From assembly GCF_003025615.1 (NCBI RefSeq), contig NZ_PYMJ01000004.1, forward strand, positions 62,001-126,000: DNA of 64,000 nucleotides. Direction: 5' to 3'. This DNA is from Photobacterium frigidiphilum (GTDB taxonomy: Bacteria; Pseudomonadota; Gammaproteobacteria; Enterobacterales; Vibrionaceae). A model generated the notes under the pieces. It worked only from the letters and a program-made list of their open reading frames with translations. It had not been told where the DNA came from and ran no database searches. Shown piece after piece: positions 53,209-61,318 of this stretch (positions are counted from its first letter, which is position 1; each line of letters opens with the position of its first letter). A program made the position numbers and the translations under genes.

Positions 53209-54714
53209 TTATGATTGGTCACAAGGTAATGATATTAAAAATGCATTACCTTGCTGATCCGTTGGGGGCAGTAACCTGACATTACCCCCATGCATTGTGG
53301 CAATATCTGCCACAATAGACATGCCTAAACCAGCACCATCGCCTCGTTCTGTGTTACCTCGAAAAAATTTCTCAAAGATCTTGTCTCGAACATCATGTTG
53401 AATCGTAGTGCCATTGTCATGAACAATAACTTCGACCATGTCGGAAGCTAACATCTCATGGTTGTTTTTGCAGGTTGCGGTAATTTCAATTGATGAATGA
53501 GTGCCAGAATAACGAGTGGCATTATCGATAATATTGCTAAATAAGATACTCAGTAACATGGCGTTGCCTTGCGTCATGACGATATCGGGCCCATCGAGTG
53601 ATAATTCTTGCTTCTGCTTTAAAGCAATCGGTGCAAGTGAGGCGATAACATCACGTAGACATGCCATTACCTCTATGGGCTCAGGATGAAAGGCTTGTGC
53701 TGCTTCCACTTTAGAAAGCATCAGTAGCTGTTGGATCAGGCGATCTGTGCGATCGATGCCATGCAGAATATTTGTTAAATCGTTTTTTAATTCATTTTTA
53801 TTTGAGCTATTTAGGGCATTTTCGGCATTTAACCGAAGCACCGCGAGAGGGGTTTTTAATTCATGTGCAGCGGTGCGAGTAAGCCGACGTTCACGTTGCC
53901 ATGCTTTATCTAATTCAGCGAATAAATAGTTAAGCTGATTAACCAGTGGTGCTAACTCAACTGTTGGCTGTGGTACGTGAATACTATCGAGTTTATTGAT
54001 GTTGCGTTGAGCGATAGCTTTACGAAGATCATCGATAGGCTGAAGAAATTTGTTCACTAAAAAGATAATTGTTAGTGCAAGAATAGGGATCAACACTAAC
54101 TGAGGTAATCCGGTAGAGATGGCTATTTCATTGATTAACTCTGAGCGAATCGCATGCCTTTCTGCCGTGACTAAAAAGGCAGCTTGGTTCATGTCGGGCT
54201 GAGGCGGTAATTGAATTTGAAAGCGACGCCATTCCTCATTGTTGATTGTAACGAAGCTAAACCCTGGTTGATTAACATCGCCGATTAATGTTGTAGGCGC
54301 CCCTGGTGATTTGAGTATGACTTCAGTCGGGGTGAAAAATTGAAACATCAAATTTTGTTCGTAAGGGTGACCAAAGGTTGTGACGGTATCATCGTCGTCG
54401 GCGTATATTTGAATATCGTGATACCAATCAGAATAGGCTTTTGTACGTATATCTGCAGGTTCTTGCAGCATATGGGGCATGCTTAAAGCTAAAATTTTAG
54501 CGGATTGCCCAAGGCGTGCATCATAGACTTCATCTATCTCATGCCGAGTTTCGTAGAAGGTTAAAATCCACGATAATAGTACCAGCACAGACGCAACCGT
54601 AATGGTCGTAAGGGTTAGTCGTCTTTTGATGGAAAAAAGATCTGGGTTTGATGGTTTTTTATCACTCAAAGTATTCGTTCTCAAGGCATTAGTTATTAAA
54701 AAACTAGTTTTCAA
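53209..54714 (-). CDS. Sensor histidine kinase (QseC/PmrB type)
   Basis: 501 residues. Two transmembrane segments (about 33-53 and 203-223) bracket a periplasmic sensor of about 150 residues. HELKTPL with phospho-acceptor His at about 284, N-box NIIDNATRYSG, and G boxes with FEKFFRGNTERGDGAGLGMS complete the kinase. It overlaps the response regulator by 11 bases. The layout is that of QseC/PmrB-type kinases, which sense ligands or cations; the signal here is unknown. Confidence 0.85.
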   Translation of the reverse strand: MKTSFLITNALRTNTLSDKKPSNPDLFSIKRRLTLTTITVASVLVLLSWILTFYETRHEIDEVYDARLGQSAKILALSMPHMLQEPADIRTKAYSDWYHDIQIYADDDDTVTTFGHPYEQNLMFQFFTPTEVILKSPGAPTTLIGDVNQPGFSFVTINNEEWRRFQIQLPPQPDMNQAAFLVTAERHAIRSELINEIAISTGLPQLVLIPILALTIIFLVNKFLQPIDDLRKAIAQRNINKLDSIHVPQPTVELAPLVNQLNYLFAELDKAWQRERRLTRTAAHELKTPLAVLRLNAENALNSSNKNELKNDLTNILHGIDRTDRLIQQLLMLSKVEAAQAFHPEPIEVMACLRDVIASLAPIALKQKQELSLDGPDIVMTQGNAMLLSILFSNIIDNATRYSGTHSSIEITATCKNNHEMLASDMVEVIVHDNGTTIQHDVRDKIFEKFFRGNTERGDGAGLGMSIVADIATMHGGNVRLLPPTDQQGNAFLISLPCDQS

Positions 54715-55360
54715 TAATATAGCCCACTCCGCGGATATTCTTGATTAGCTGGCCACCAATTTTTTTCCTTAAATTGTGAATGTGCACTTCGATAGCATTG
54801 TCGCTTGCCAGATCATCCCAACCATGAAGTACTTGTTGAAGGCTTTCTTTACTGAGTACGCGTCCCGATTGTGTTACCAAGGTGGCTAAGATCTTAAATT
54901 CATTTTTAGTGAGTTTTACTGGGTTACCTTGATAATGTACGTCATTGGTTTTGAGTGAAATAGATAAATCACCAATTTCTAACTGTGTGTCGGTATGCCC
55001 TGATACACGTCTTATTAATACACGAAGCCTAGCTAATAATTCTTCAAGTGCAAAAGGCTTGACGAGGTAATCGTCTGCACCGCCATCAAGCCCCTTTACA
55101 CGATCATGGATTTCATCTCGAGCCGTTAAAATTAAGATGGGTAGGGTGTGTCCCGCTTTCCGTACTCGGCGCAGTACTTCTAAACCATCTGTATCGGGCA
55201 ATGTGAGATCTAAAATAATCGCCATAAAGGTTTCAGTGTTTAGATTTACCTCTACACCATTACCTTGTTGTAACCAGTCTACGGTATAGCCATGGCGACT
55301 TAACGACGTCACCATGGATTTCCCTAACATCACATCATCTTCGACAAGTAAAATACGCAT
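54704..55360 (-). CDS. OmpR-family response regulator (QseB/PmrA type)
   Basis: 218 residues. The receiver has acidic EDD (8-10), phospho-acceptor Asp in IILDLTLPDTDG (about 51) and Lys in LVKPF (about 101). The C-terminal winged helix has VLSKESLQQVLHGW and NLRKKIGG. AAGGA precedes its ATG. Nearest relatives are QseB and PmrA, which bind CTTAA/TTAAG direct repeats spaced 11 bases; one lies at 59481. Probable regulator of the operon upstream. Confidence 0.85.
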   Translation of the reverse strand: MRILLVEDDVMLGKSMVTSLSRHGYTVDWLQQGNGVEVNLNTETFMAIILDLTLPDTDGLEVLRRVRKAGHTLPILILTARDEIHDRVKGLDGGADDYLVKPFALEELLARLRVLIRRVSGHTDTQLEIGDLSISLKTNDVHYQGNPVKLTKNEFKILATLVTQSGRVLSKESLQQVLHGWDDLASDNAIEVHIHNLRKKIGGQLIKNIRGVGYIIEN

Positions 55361-55362
55361 GT

Positions 55363-55550
55363 TTACTGCAATTCCTTTAATTTATTCGCAATCTCTTGCT
55401 GTCGTCCTTTATCTGCCAATCGGCCAGCTTAGTACCTTGTAGTATAGTGAACCTAAACGGGTAAATGCTGATCCATCAAGCACTTCTGGATCTTTTTTGA
55501 TCACTTTGGTTAGGTACTTGATTAAGTGATTGTTGTTTATTCCGTTTCAT
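55363..55550 (-). pseudogene. Broken TPR/TatT-like small gene
   Basis: ATG at 55550 with AAGGAG before it, but the reading frame shifts early. In the next frame GSAFTRLGSLYYKVLSWPIG and, after another shift, ADKGRQQEIANKLKELQ are readable, the latter ending at TAA two bases before the response-regulator ATG. These segments match the family with TRLGTLYYKVPGWPIGFGD, a TatT/TPR-like periplasmic component. At least two frameshifts have inactivated it. Confidence 0.5.
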
Positions 55551-55595
55551 TGTGTACTCCTTGACGTCGAAATTCTGGTGAATAGGTACTGCTTT

Positions 55596-56396
55596 TTATA
55601 TTGATTTACTGGCAAATTCAGTGATACGTGTATGTTGTTTACGAATAGATGACGACACCACACTGGGTAATAATTGGTTTAGACGAACGAATAATTTTTC
55701 AGGCCAACCAAGCCAGCGGTATTTTGTCTCTGCTTTTAATGTGGCAATAATTTCACTGGCAACATATTCAGGGCTGTCTGTTTTATTACCGAGTAATGTA
55801 TTGAGCTCTGTAACCCGCTGATCATTCAGCTTGGTATTTGTTGCGCGCGGGGCAAGGTACAACACCTGAATACCTGTGCCGGTAAGTTCGCGTTGCAACG
55901 CCTCACTAAAACGGTGAATGGCGGCTTTTGTTGCACAGTACGTACTGTATCCGGGGTATCCAATGGCACTGAATGTTGATCCTATATTCAATATGATGCC
56001 CGGACGTTTAAGCCAAGAAAGGGCATGTTGACTTAACAAAATAGGTGCCAGCATATTTAGCTGCGTTTCTCGTGTAATGTCGGCCGCAGTTTGCTGTGCG
56101 AGATAAGCAAAAGTATTGGTGCCTGCATTGTTGATCACGATATCAATATAGATGCCCTGATCTTTCCAATTTAAACAAGCTGTGTTGATGGTTTCTATAC
56201 CATCAGCTTCTAAGTCAGCCCTGATGCAAAGGTGTTCACTTGCGTTTTCAAGGCTATTTTTAAGTTCATCAAGCTTCGTTTGTTTTCTTCCAGCAAGAAT
56301 TAAATATGCTCCCTGCTTGGCTAATTGAATCGCTAAGGCTGATCCGATACCACCTGTTGCACCAGTGAGTAGAATACGTTTTTGTTTTAAATCCAT
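55596..56396 (-). CDS. Short-chain dehydrogenase/reductase (SDR)
   Basis: 266 residues. NAD(P) motif LLTGATGGIGSALAIQLAKQ (about 9-28), NNAGTNTF, catalytic Ser in NIGSTFSAIG, and YSTYCATKAA (Y-x3-K). The last 15 residues include a hydrophobic-basic tail. Classical SDR of ketone/alcohol or fatty-acyl reduction type. 53 bases after the ligase/oxidase gene on the same strand, so it belongs to the same operon and probably reduces its product. Confidence 0.85.
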   Translation of the reverse strand: MDLKQKRILLTGATGGIGSALAIQLAKQGAYLILAGRKQTKLDELKNSLENASEHLCIRADLEADGIETINTACLNWKDQGIYIDIVINNAGTNTFAYLAQQTAADITRETQLNMLAPILLSQHALSWLKRPGIILNIGSTFSAIGYPGYSTYCATKAAIHRFSEALQRELTGTGIQVLYLAPRATNTKLNDQRVTELNTLLGNKTDSPEYVASEIIATLKAETKYRWLGWPEKLFVRLNQLLPSVVSSSIRKQHTRITEFASKSI

Positions 56397-56449
56397 TAGT
56401 TGCTCCTTTCTTCTTGTGGGAGTGAGGCGCTATGCGTTTTTCGTGAGAT

Positions 56450-58804
56450 TCAGGTAGCTGCGGTTGACGTTGAATGTGATTGAGTAATGGGTAAGTTATG
56501 CAGCATCTGACCGTATAGTTGGTACACAATGTTTGCACCGTCGATAATGGCTTGCTGATCGTCGGGATCGGTGATCTGATTCATCAGGCCTTCAAACATT
56601 TTGATGTGTTCTTGGTCTAATTCACTGTGTGATTTTAAATAGGTCATTGCGCTATCGGGTAACGTCAACGTTGTTTGGATTGCTGCGGCGACTTGCCCTC
56701 CTTCACTCACACTTGTGCCTTCTAGTACCCATACCATGCCAAAGAAGGCCATTGGGTTACGACGATCAATCTGGTGATACAGGTAAGCGACCATCAGTTC
56801 GATATCGGCACCGACTTTACCTTGATGGGTATTCGCACGTACATCTTTGGTATTACCACCACATGTTTGAATGTCATTCAATATCCACTCGTGATGGCCT
56901 TTTTCTTCTTCGATATATTCGCCAATTGCTTGGCGTAGCCATTCGTAGTGTTCGGGTAATCGCGAGCCGCAAGCCATTAATAGTGGAACGGTATGCTTCA
57001 CATGATGGTAAGCCTGAGTAAGAAAGCTGATATAAGCATCAAGGCTCATTTCACCATTAGCACATGCAGCAAAAACGGGCGCGTTTCGCATGGTTTGTTG
57101 TGCGTCTTTAGTGTGTTGTTGTAACTGTTCAAAGAACGGCATTACTGTAGTCATAGTGTTTTCCTTAGGTATTGAAATAGTCGATACTGTATTCAAAATG
57201 ATGATCTCTGTATCTATTGATTCAGTACATTTTGTTACCGCAGGTGTGGTTACATTGTCACTTATTGTGCTATCTAGCTTGTTAAGCTCTGCCTGAAAAT
57301 AATGCAGAAAGGCATCTCGACGCGGACGGCCGTTGCTGGTTATCAATTCAGGTAATTGATTAAATGGACGAGAAACAATGATGGAACCAATGCGTGCGTA
57401 ATCGGGTAACGAAGCATTTAATTGCGTAATAGATTCCGCTATTTGTTTTAGGTTTTGTTTTCGATTCTGTTGTGCTGATGGGTGATCTGAAGCATGGCTG
57501 GCAATAATGGCGGTGAGCGAGGCTTGCCCATCGCCCAGTACAACCATTTGTTGCAGCCCGGCATAAGCTTGTGCTTCTGATTCAATCCATTCTGGTGAAA
57601 TGTTACGACCATAGCTGGTGATTAGAACGTTTTTCTTACGCCCAGTAATATGCAAGAAACCGTCTTCATCTAAGTAACCTAGGTCTCCCGTTGCGATCAA
57701 TGTCGGCTGCGTAGAAGCGCCGATATAGCCAAGCATGGTAGAGCCAGACACCAATACTTCGCCATCTTCAGAAAACGTGACGTGGCAGTGAGGCAATATG
57801 CGTCCGCTGCTGCCTTGCAAGTTGCTACGTTGAGGATGGGCTTTATCAGGGCGGTTTAAACTGACAACTGAGCCACATTCAGATAACCCATAACCTTCAT
57901 AAGCTGGAATACCCGCAGCGTGTGCTTTACTTAACAATTGAGGTGAAACACGTGCGCCACCCACAGCAACAAATTTTAATGACCGAATGGTATGAGAAAC
58001 GGCTTCAGGTGCAGCTTGAACAATGTCAGTTAATGCCATCAATAATTGTGGTGTTAGCACAAGGCTTTGTGGCTTATGGCTTTGTAATGCGTGAATAAAC
58101 AGTGAAGGATTAAATTGGCTTGAACCGGTTAATCCGAGGTGACGTCCAGAAATGATGGTGGTTGAAATGCCAAGCATTATCGGTACATACAATCCTGCTA
58201 TATTTTCAAGTAAAGTGGATAGGGGCAATAGCACAAAATGCTTGTTAGGGCACGATGAAAAGAGTAGTTCATTGGCCAGTGTTTGAGCCACGTTATCTAA
58301 ATGCGCCATACTCAGGCAGACACCTTTGGGCTGACCAGTAGAGCCTGATGTAAAAGTGACTTTTGCCGTGCCTGCTGGCAACTGTTGTTGCTTATTATGT
58401 GTTGCTCGGTGGTACACCGGTAGCGCTGCTATATAACCCACCGTATCTGTCGTTTCTTCCCAATTACCTATTAACGTATCTACATTGGCAGCGTCTAGTA
58501 GGTGAGTCACCTGACTGGTAGAAAAGAACACGGGTACAGGTACTAATACAATGTTTGCCGCTATTGCTGCTAGATCGATAATTGCCCAGTTAATGCTGTT
58601 ATCTGCTTTTAAGGCGATGCGTTCAGCTTGTAATGCAATTAATGCATGCTTTGCGTGTTGTACCGCTTGCCATAATTCACTGAACGTTAGACTGCTGTTT
58701 GGCTTACCGATTACAGCCAGTTTTGTCGGGTATTGTGCTGCCCATTTTTGTAGGGCTGTCAGCACACTTTTATGCTGAGTATTGTGATCGAAAATAGTAT
58801 CCAT
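56450..58804 (-). CDS. AMP-ligase joined to haem-oxygenase-like di-iron domain
   Basis: 784 residues. Residues 1-about 510 are an acyl-adenylating ligase: P-loop FTSGSTGQPKG (151-161), YGLSECGSVVS and TGDLGYLDEDGFLHITGRKK. The usual lysine in the final NGK motif is Arg (NGRPRR, 491-496). A linker (about 511-550) leads to a TenA/PqqC/UndA-like helical domain (551-784) with candidate ligands in EEEKGHHEW (about 632-640), Glu 695 in LEGTSV and HSELDQEH (726-733). The pair would activate an acid and then oxidise it. The start shares one base with the upstream stop (TAATG). Confidence 0.8.
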   Translation of the reverse strand: MDTIFDHNTQHKSVLTALQKWAAQYPTKLAVIGKPNSSLTFSELWQAVQHAKHALIALQAERIALKADNSINWAIIDLAAIAANIVLVPVPVFFSTSQVTHLLDAANVDTLIGNWEETTDTVGYIAALPVYHRATHNKQQQLPAGTAKVTFTSGSTGQPKGVCLSMAHLDNVAQTLANELLFSSCPNKHFVLLPLSTLLENIAGLYVPIMLGISTTIISGRHLGLTGSSQFNPSLFIHALQSHKPQSLVLTPQLLMALTDIVQAAPEAVSHTIRSLKFVAVGGARVSPQLLSKAHAAGIPAYEGYGLSECGSVVSLNRPDKAHPQRSNLQGSSGRILPHCHVTFSEDGEVLVSGSTMLGYIGASTQPTLIATGDLGYLDEDGFLHITGRKKNVLITSYGRNISPEWIESEAQAYAGLQQMVVLGDGQASLTAIIASHASDHPSAQQNRKQNLKQIAESITQLNASLPDYARIGSIIVSRPFNQLPELITSNGRPRRDAFLHYFQAELNKLDSTISDNVTTPAVTKCTESIDTEIIILNTVSTISIPKENTMTTVMPFFEQLQQHTKDAQQTMRNAPVFAACANGEMSLDAYISFLTQAYHHVKHTVPLLMACGSRLPEHYEWLRQAIGEYIEEEKGHHEWILNDIQTCGGNTKDVRANTHQGKVGADIELMVAYLYHQIDRRNPMAFFGMVWVLEGTSVSEGGQVAAAIQTTLTLPDSAMTYLKSHSELDQEHIKMFEGLMNQITDPDDQQAIIDGANIVYQLYGQMLHNLPITQSHSTSTAAT
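57152..57166 (-). promoter_or_regulatory. Internal ribosome-binding site and start codon
   Basis: On the minus strand AAGGAAAACACTATG ends at 57152, precisely at the start of the di-iron domain (Met 551 of the 784-residue frame). This is a better Shine-Dalgarno and spacing than most genes in the window, so the domain may also be made alone, from residue 551 to 784. Confidence 0.6.
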
Positions 58805-59433
58805 TAGCGTCTTTCCTCACGGTATTGTTTAATTGCAGTCAAACGTGAAAACCGTGCTGTTAATTGCTTTAGCCCTAAGGGTAAATTCACGACAGAAACA
58901 CGCGGTTGGTGGTGGTAATACGTTCCCCATGTTGATTCAGCGTCAGGTATGACATTTGGATTTGCATCCGATAACACATGCAGCTGTAAACCAAGGCGGC
59001 ACATCATGACGTAGAGAGGATCGGTCGCCGTAAAAATACACCACTCAAAACCACTATCGACGAGTTTTTGGGTCATCAGCATAAAATGCAGCGGTGACAT
59101 ACCGTGTGAAAAAGAGGCCAGTTGCCCAAATTCGATGAGCTTGCTGCGGTCAATCTTCTGATCAAATGCTATAGCCATTAATGCATCTGCAGGCTGAGAC
59201 AGGTATTGCTCAAGAAAGAGGGATTCTTGGCTTGCAACGCGAAATCCACAAACAGAGAGCAGCATTTGCCGATCATCATAGATAGCCATAAAGGTTGGCA
59301 TGAATTCGACAATCTTTGCATTAAAGGCATCTTTATAGCGTGTGGAAACGTATTGCTCTACGTCTTGCCGATAAGGATGTTGCTTATCAATAATAAGTAA
59401 ATTGGCATGGGTGTTGAGGTGATTTGTGTTCAT
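58804..59433 (-). CDS. Thermostable haemolysin family protein (GNAT-like)
   Basis: 209 residues matching the thermostable haemolysin (delta-VPH) family of Vibrio. No signal peptide. The pattern of a conserved FLEQYLSQPADALMAIAFDQ, IEFGQLASFSHG and GFEWCIFTATDPLYVMMCRL resembles acyl-CoA/acyl-homoserine-lactone-synthase-type GNAT folds, not pore-forming toxins. First gene of the operon; its stop overlaps the ligase start. An acyl-transfer step in the pathway is a plausible alternative to the haemolysin name. Confidence 0.75.
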   Translation of the reverse strand: MNTNHLNTHANLLIIDKQHPYRQDVEQYVSTRYKDAFNAKIVEFMPTFMAIYDDRQMLLSVCGFRVASQESLFLEQYLSQPADALMAIAFDQKIDRSKLIEFGQLASFSHGMSPLHFMLMTQKLVDSGFEWCIFTATDPLYVMMCRLGLQLHVLSDANPNVIPDAESTWGTYYHHQPRVSVVNLPLGLKQLTARFSRLTAIKQYREERR

Positions 59434-59480
59434 CGCTTTCCCCTAATCATTACCGTTATAGTTAACATTAAGGGGCGAAA

Positions 59481-59497
59481 CTTAAGAAAGACTTAAG
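59481..59497. promoter_or_regulatory. QseB/PmrA-type response-regulator box
   Basis: CTTAAG-AAAGA-CTTAAG, two hexamers 11 bases apart, the exact spacing of OmpR-family tandem binding (PmrA box CTTAA-N6-CTTAA). A third TTAAG lies at 59468-59472. It is 48 bases upstream of the haemolysin-family gene start at 59433 and 4.1 kb from the regulator gene. Confidence 0.65.
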
Positions 59498-59703
59498 AGA
59501 GCAGATATTGATATTAAGATCATGCTTATTTTTTGAAATATACCTTTGTAATAGTGCTAACTCCTTGATTATGCGCCATGCATCATAATGAGAAAAAAAC
59601 ACTCTTGTCATACGCTATTTGTTGAATATTGTGATTTTGATTGCGAAACATTAAAGCCTATTGGTGGTAAGTTTCGCAATGCATAATTTCAAAGGAGTAT
59701 GAT

Positions 59704-61212
59704 ATGCAAGATGCAAATGCTAGATTCCCACGCACAGCTAGAATTTTAATCCTTAGGCAGTTTTTGTGGGGGGCCGCTTTCTACGGTACCTATGTATTAT
59801 TAACAAAATATTTCTTGTTTGAGCTTAACTACAGTGAAGCTGATACCATTATGATGCTGGGTGCTTTTGGTGCTGTAGGGCCAGTATTTTCGGCTGTTGG
59901 TGGTTTTGTCGCTGACCGCTATATTGGTTCGTTCCGTGCTGTCTATATCGGTTATACCACTTATACGATTGGTTTCTTTTTACTTGGAATCGGTGCATCA
60001 CAGCTTAATATACCGATGAGTATTTTTGCTATTGCGTTAATTGGTTATTCGCGAGGGTTGTCTGCAACTTGTCCGACGGTGTTGTTCGGTAATTCATATT
60101 CTGCTACAAACCGTGAGTCTTTCCAGCAGGGCTTAACGATTAACTATTCAATCAATAATCTGGGCTCTTTTTTATCACAATATCTATTCCCATTTTTTGT
60201 TGCGTATCTCGCCTATCAAGGCAACTTCTTTATTTCATCATTTTTGATGATGCTGACATTAGTTCTGTTTTTCACTTTCCGCAAAGAGTTGGTTGAAGCG
60301 GGTAATGACCTCGATAAACGCCCTGTAAGTATGAAAGTGTGGGCTGGTTTTATTGTGGGTTCTGCGATAATGCTGCGCTTAGTGTATTGGATATTCGCGA
60401 ACTTAGATGAAGGTAAATACCTGCTTTACGCACTAGGTGTGCTGGTTATTTTGTATTTTATTTATGAAATCACTAAAGCGACTATCGCGTACAGATATAA
60501 GATGTGTTGTGTATTAATCATGATTTTCATCTTCATGGTTTTTTACTTCTATTATGGTCAAATGCTCACTTCGATGAACATTTACGCAATTAACTTAATG
60601 GGTGATCAGCTCTTAGGGTTTATTCCTATTCGCCCTGAATCTAATGTGGCGTTTAATCCATTATGGTGTTTTGTGCTGGGTGGTCCGGCTATTTATATCT
60701 ATGGTTGGATGGATCGGAAGGGATACTCACCGACGATTCCAACTAAGTTTGCTGCCGCTTTTGGCTTTACCGCGATTGCGTTTGCTTTGTTGGGTCTATC
60801 AACTGGCTTTGTGGGCGAGAACGGAAAAATTTCTGCAGACTGGATTTTGTGGGTGAATTTTTTCCAATCGTTTGCAGAGTTAATTGTTGGCGCGTTGGGT
60901 GCTGGTTTCATTTTTGAAATGGTGCCACGTTATCTATCTGCATTCTCGATGGGGTTGCGAGCTGTTGCCTTGTCGTTAAGCGGTATTTTAGCGGCCGTAA
61001 TTTCAACCAAAATAGCATTACCGAAAGATCAGGTACTAACCCAAGAAATTATAGAAAATGTTTATACTAACTATTTCTATACATTAGCAGTATTTGCATT
61101 CTTGATGGTTTTCGTCACATTGGCACTGTCTAAAGTGATAGCAAAGCTTATTCGCAAAGGCGAAGAGTTAGAGAAATTAGAAACAGAAAAAGAATTAGCA
61201 ACAAACCACTAA
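59704..61212 (+). CDS. POT/PTR2-like MFS transporter, divergent
   Basis: 502 residues with 12-14 predicted helices. Overall layout and segments (AVGGFVADRYIGSFRAVYIG, GYSRGLSATCPTVLFGNSYS) are of proton-coupled oligopeptide transporters. The helix-1 proton motif ExxERFxYYG is replaced by QFLWGAAFYG, lacking both Glu and the Arg, so the proton coupling or substrate must differ. AAAGGAG precedes the ATG. Divergent from the haemolysin-family operon with a 270-base intergenic region holding the response-regulator box. Confidence 0.7.
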   Translation: MQDANARFPRTARILILRQFLWGAAFYGTYVLLTKYFLFELNYSEADTIMMLGAFGAVGPVFSAVGGFVADRYIGSFRAVYIGYTTYTIGFFLLGIGASQLNIPMSIFAIALIGYSRGLSATCPTVLFGNSYSATNRESFQQGLTINYSINNLGSFLSQYLFPFFVAYLAYQGNFFISSFLMMLTLVLFFTFRKELVEAGNDLDKRPVSMKVWAGFIVGSAIMLRLVYWIFANLDEGKYLLYALGVLVILYFIYEITKATIAYRYKMCCVLIMIFIFMVFYFYYGQMLTSMNIYAINLMGDQLLGFIPIRPESNVAFNPLWCFVLGGPAIYIYGWMDRKGYSPTIPTKFAAAFGFTAIAFALLGLSTGFVGENGKISADWILWVNFFQSFAELIVGALGAGFIFEMVPRYLSAFSMGLRAVALSLSGILAAVISTKIALPKDQVLTQEIIENVYTNYFYTLAVFAFLMVFVTLALSKVIAKLIRKGEELEKLETEKELATNH

Positions 61213-61248
61213 TCATTAGTGACTCATTATTAATACAGTAATAGTAAA

Positions 61249-61300
61249 ACACCCTTTGTTATTATAATTATTTTTATAAATAACAGAGGGTGTTCTTTTA
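61249..61300. terminator. Bidirectional terminator
   Basis: A long hairpin: ACACCCT (61249-61255) with AGGGTGT (61287-61293), and TGTTATT with AATAACA inside it. T-rich runs follow on both strands (TCTTTTA on plus, TTTTAC on minus). It lies between convergent POT and cytochrome genes. Confidence 0.8.
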
Positions 61301-61318
61301 TATGTAGGCAGATTGCGG

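Noticed and set aside
56629..57021. Plus-strand 130-codon frame opposite the di-iron domain
   Set aside because: Antisense shadow with no family, no ribosome-binding site and many rare Arg/Tyr repeats.
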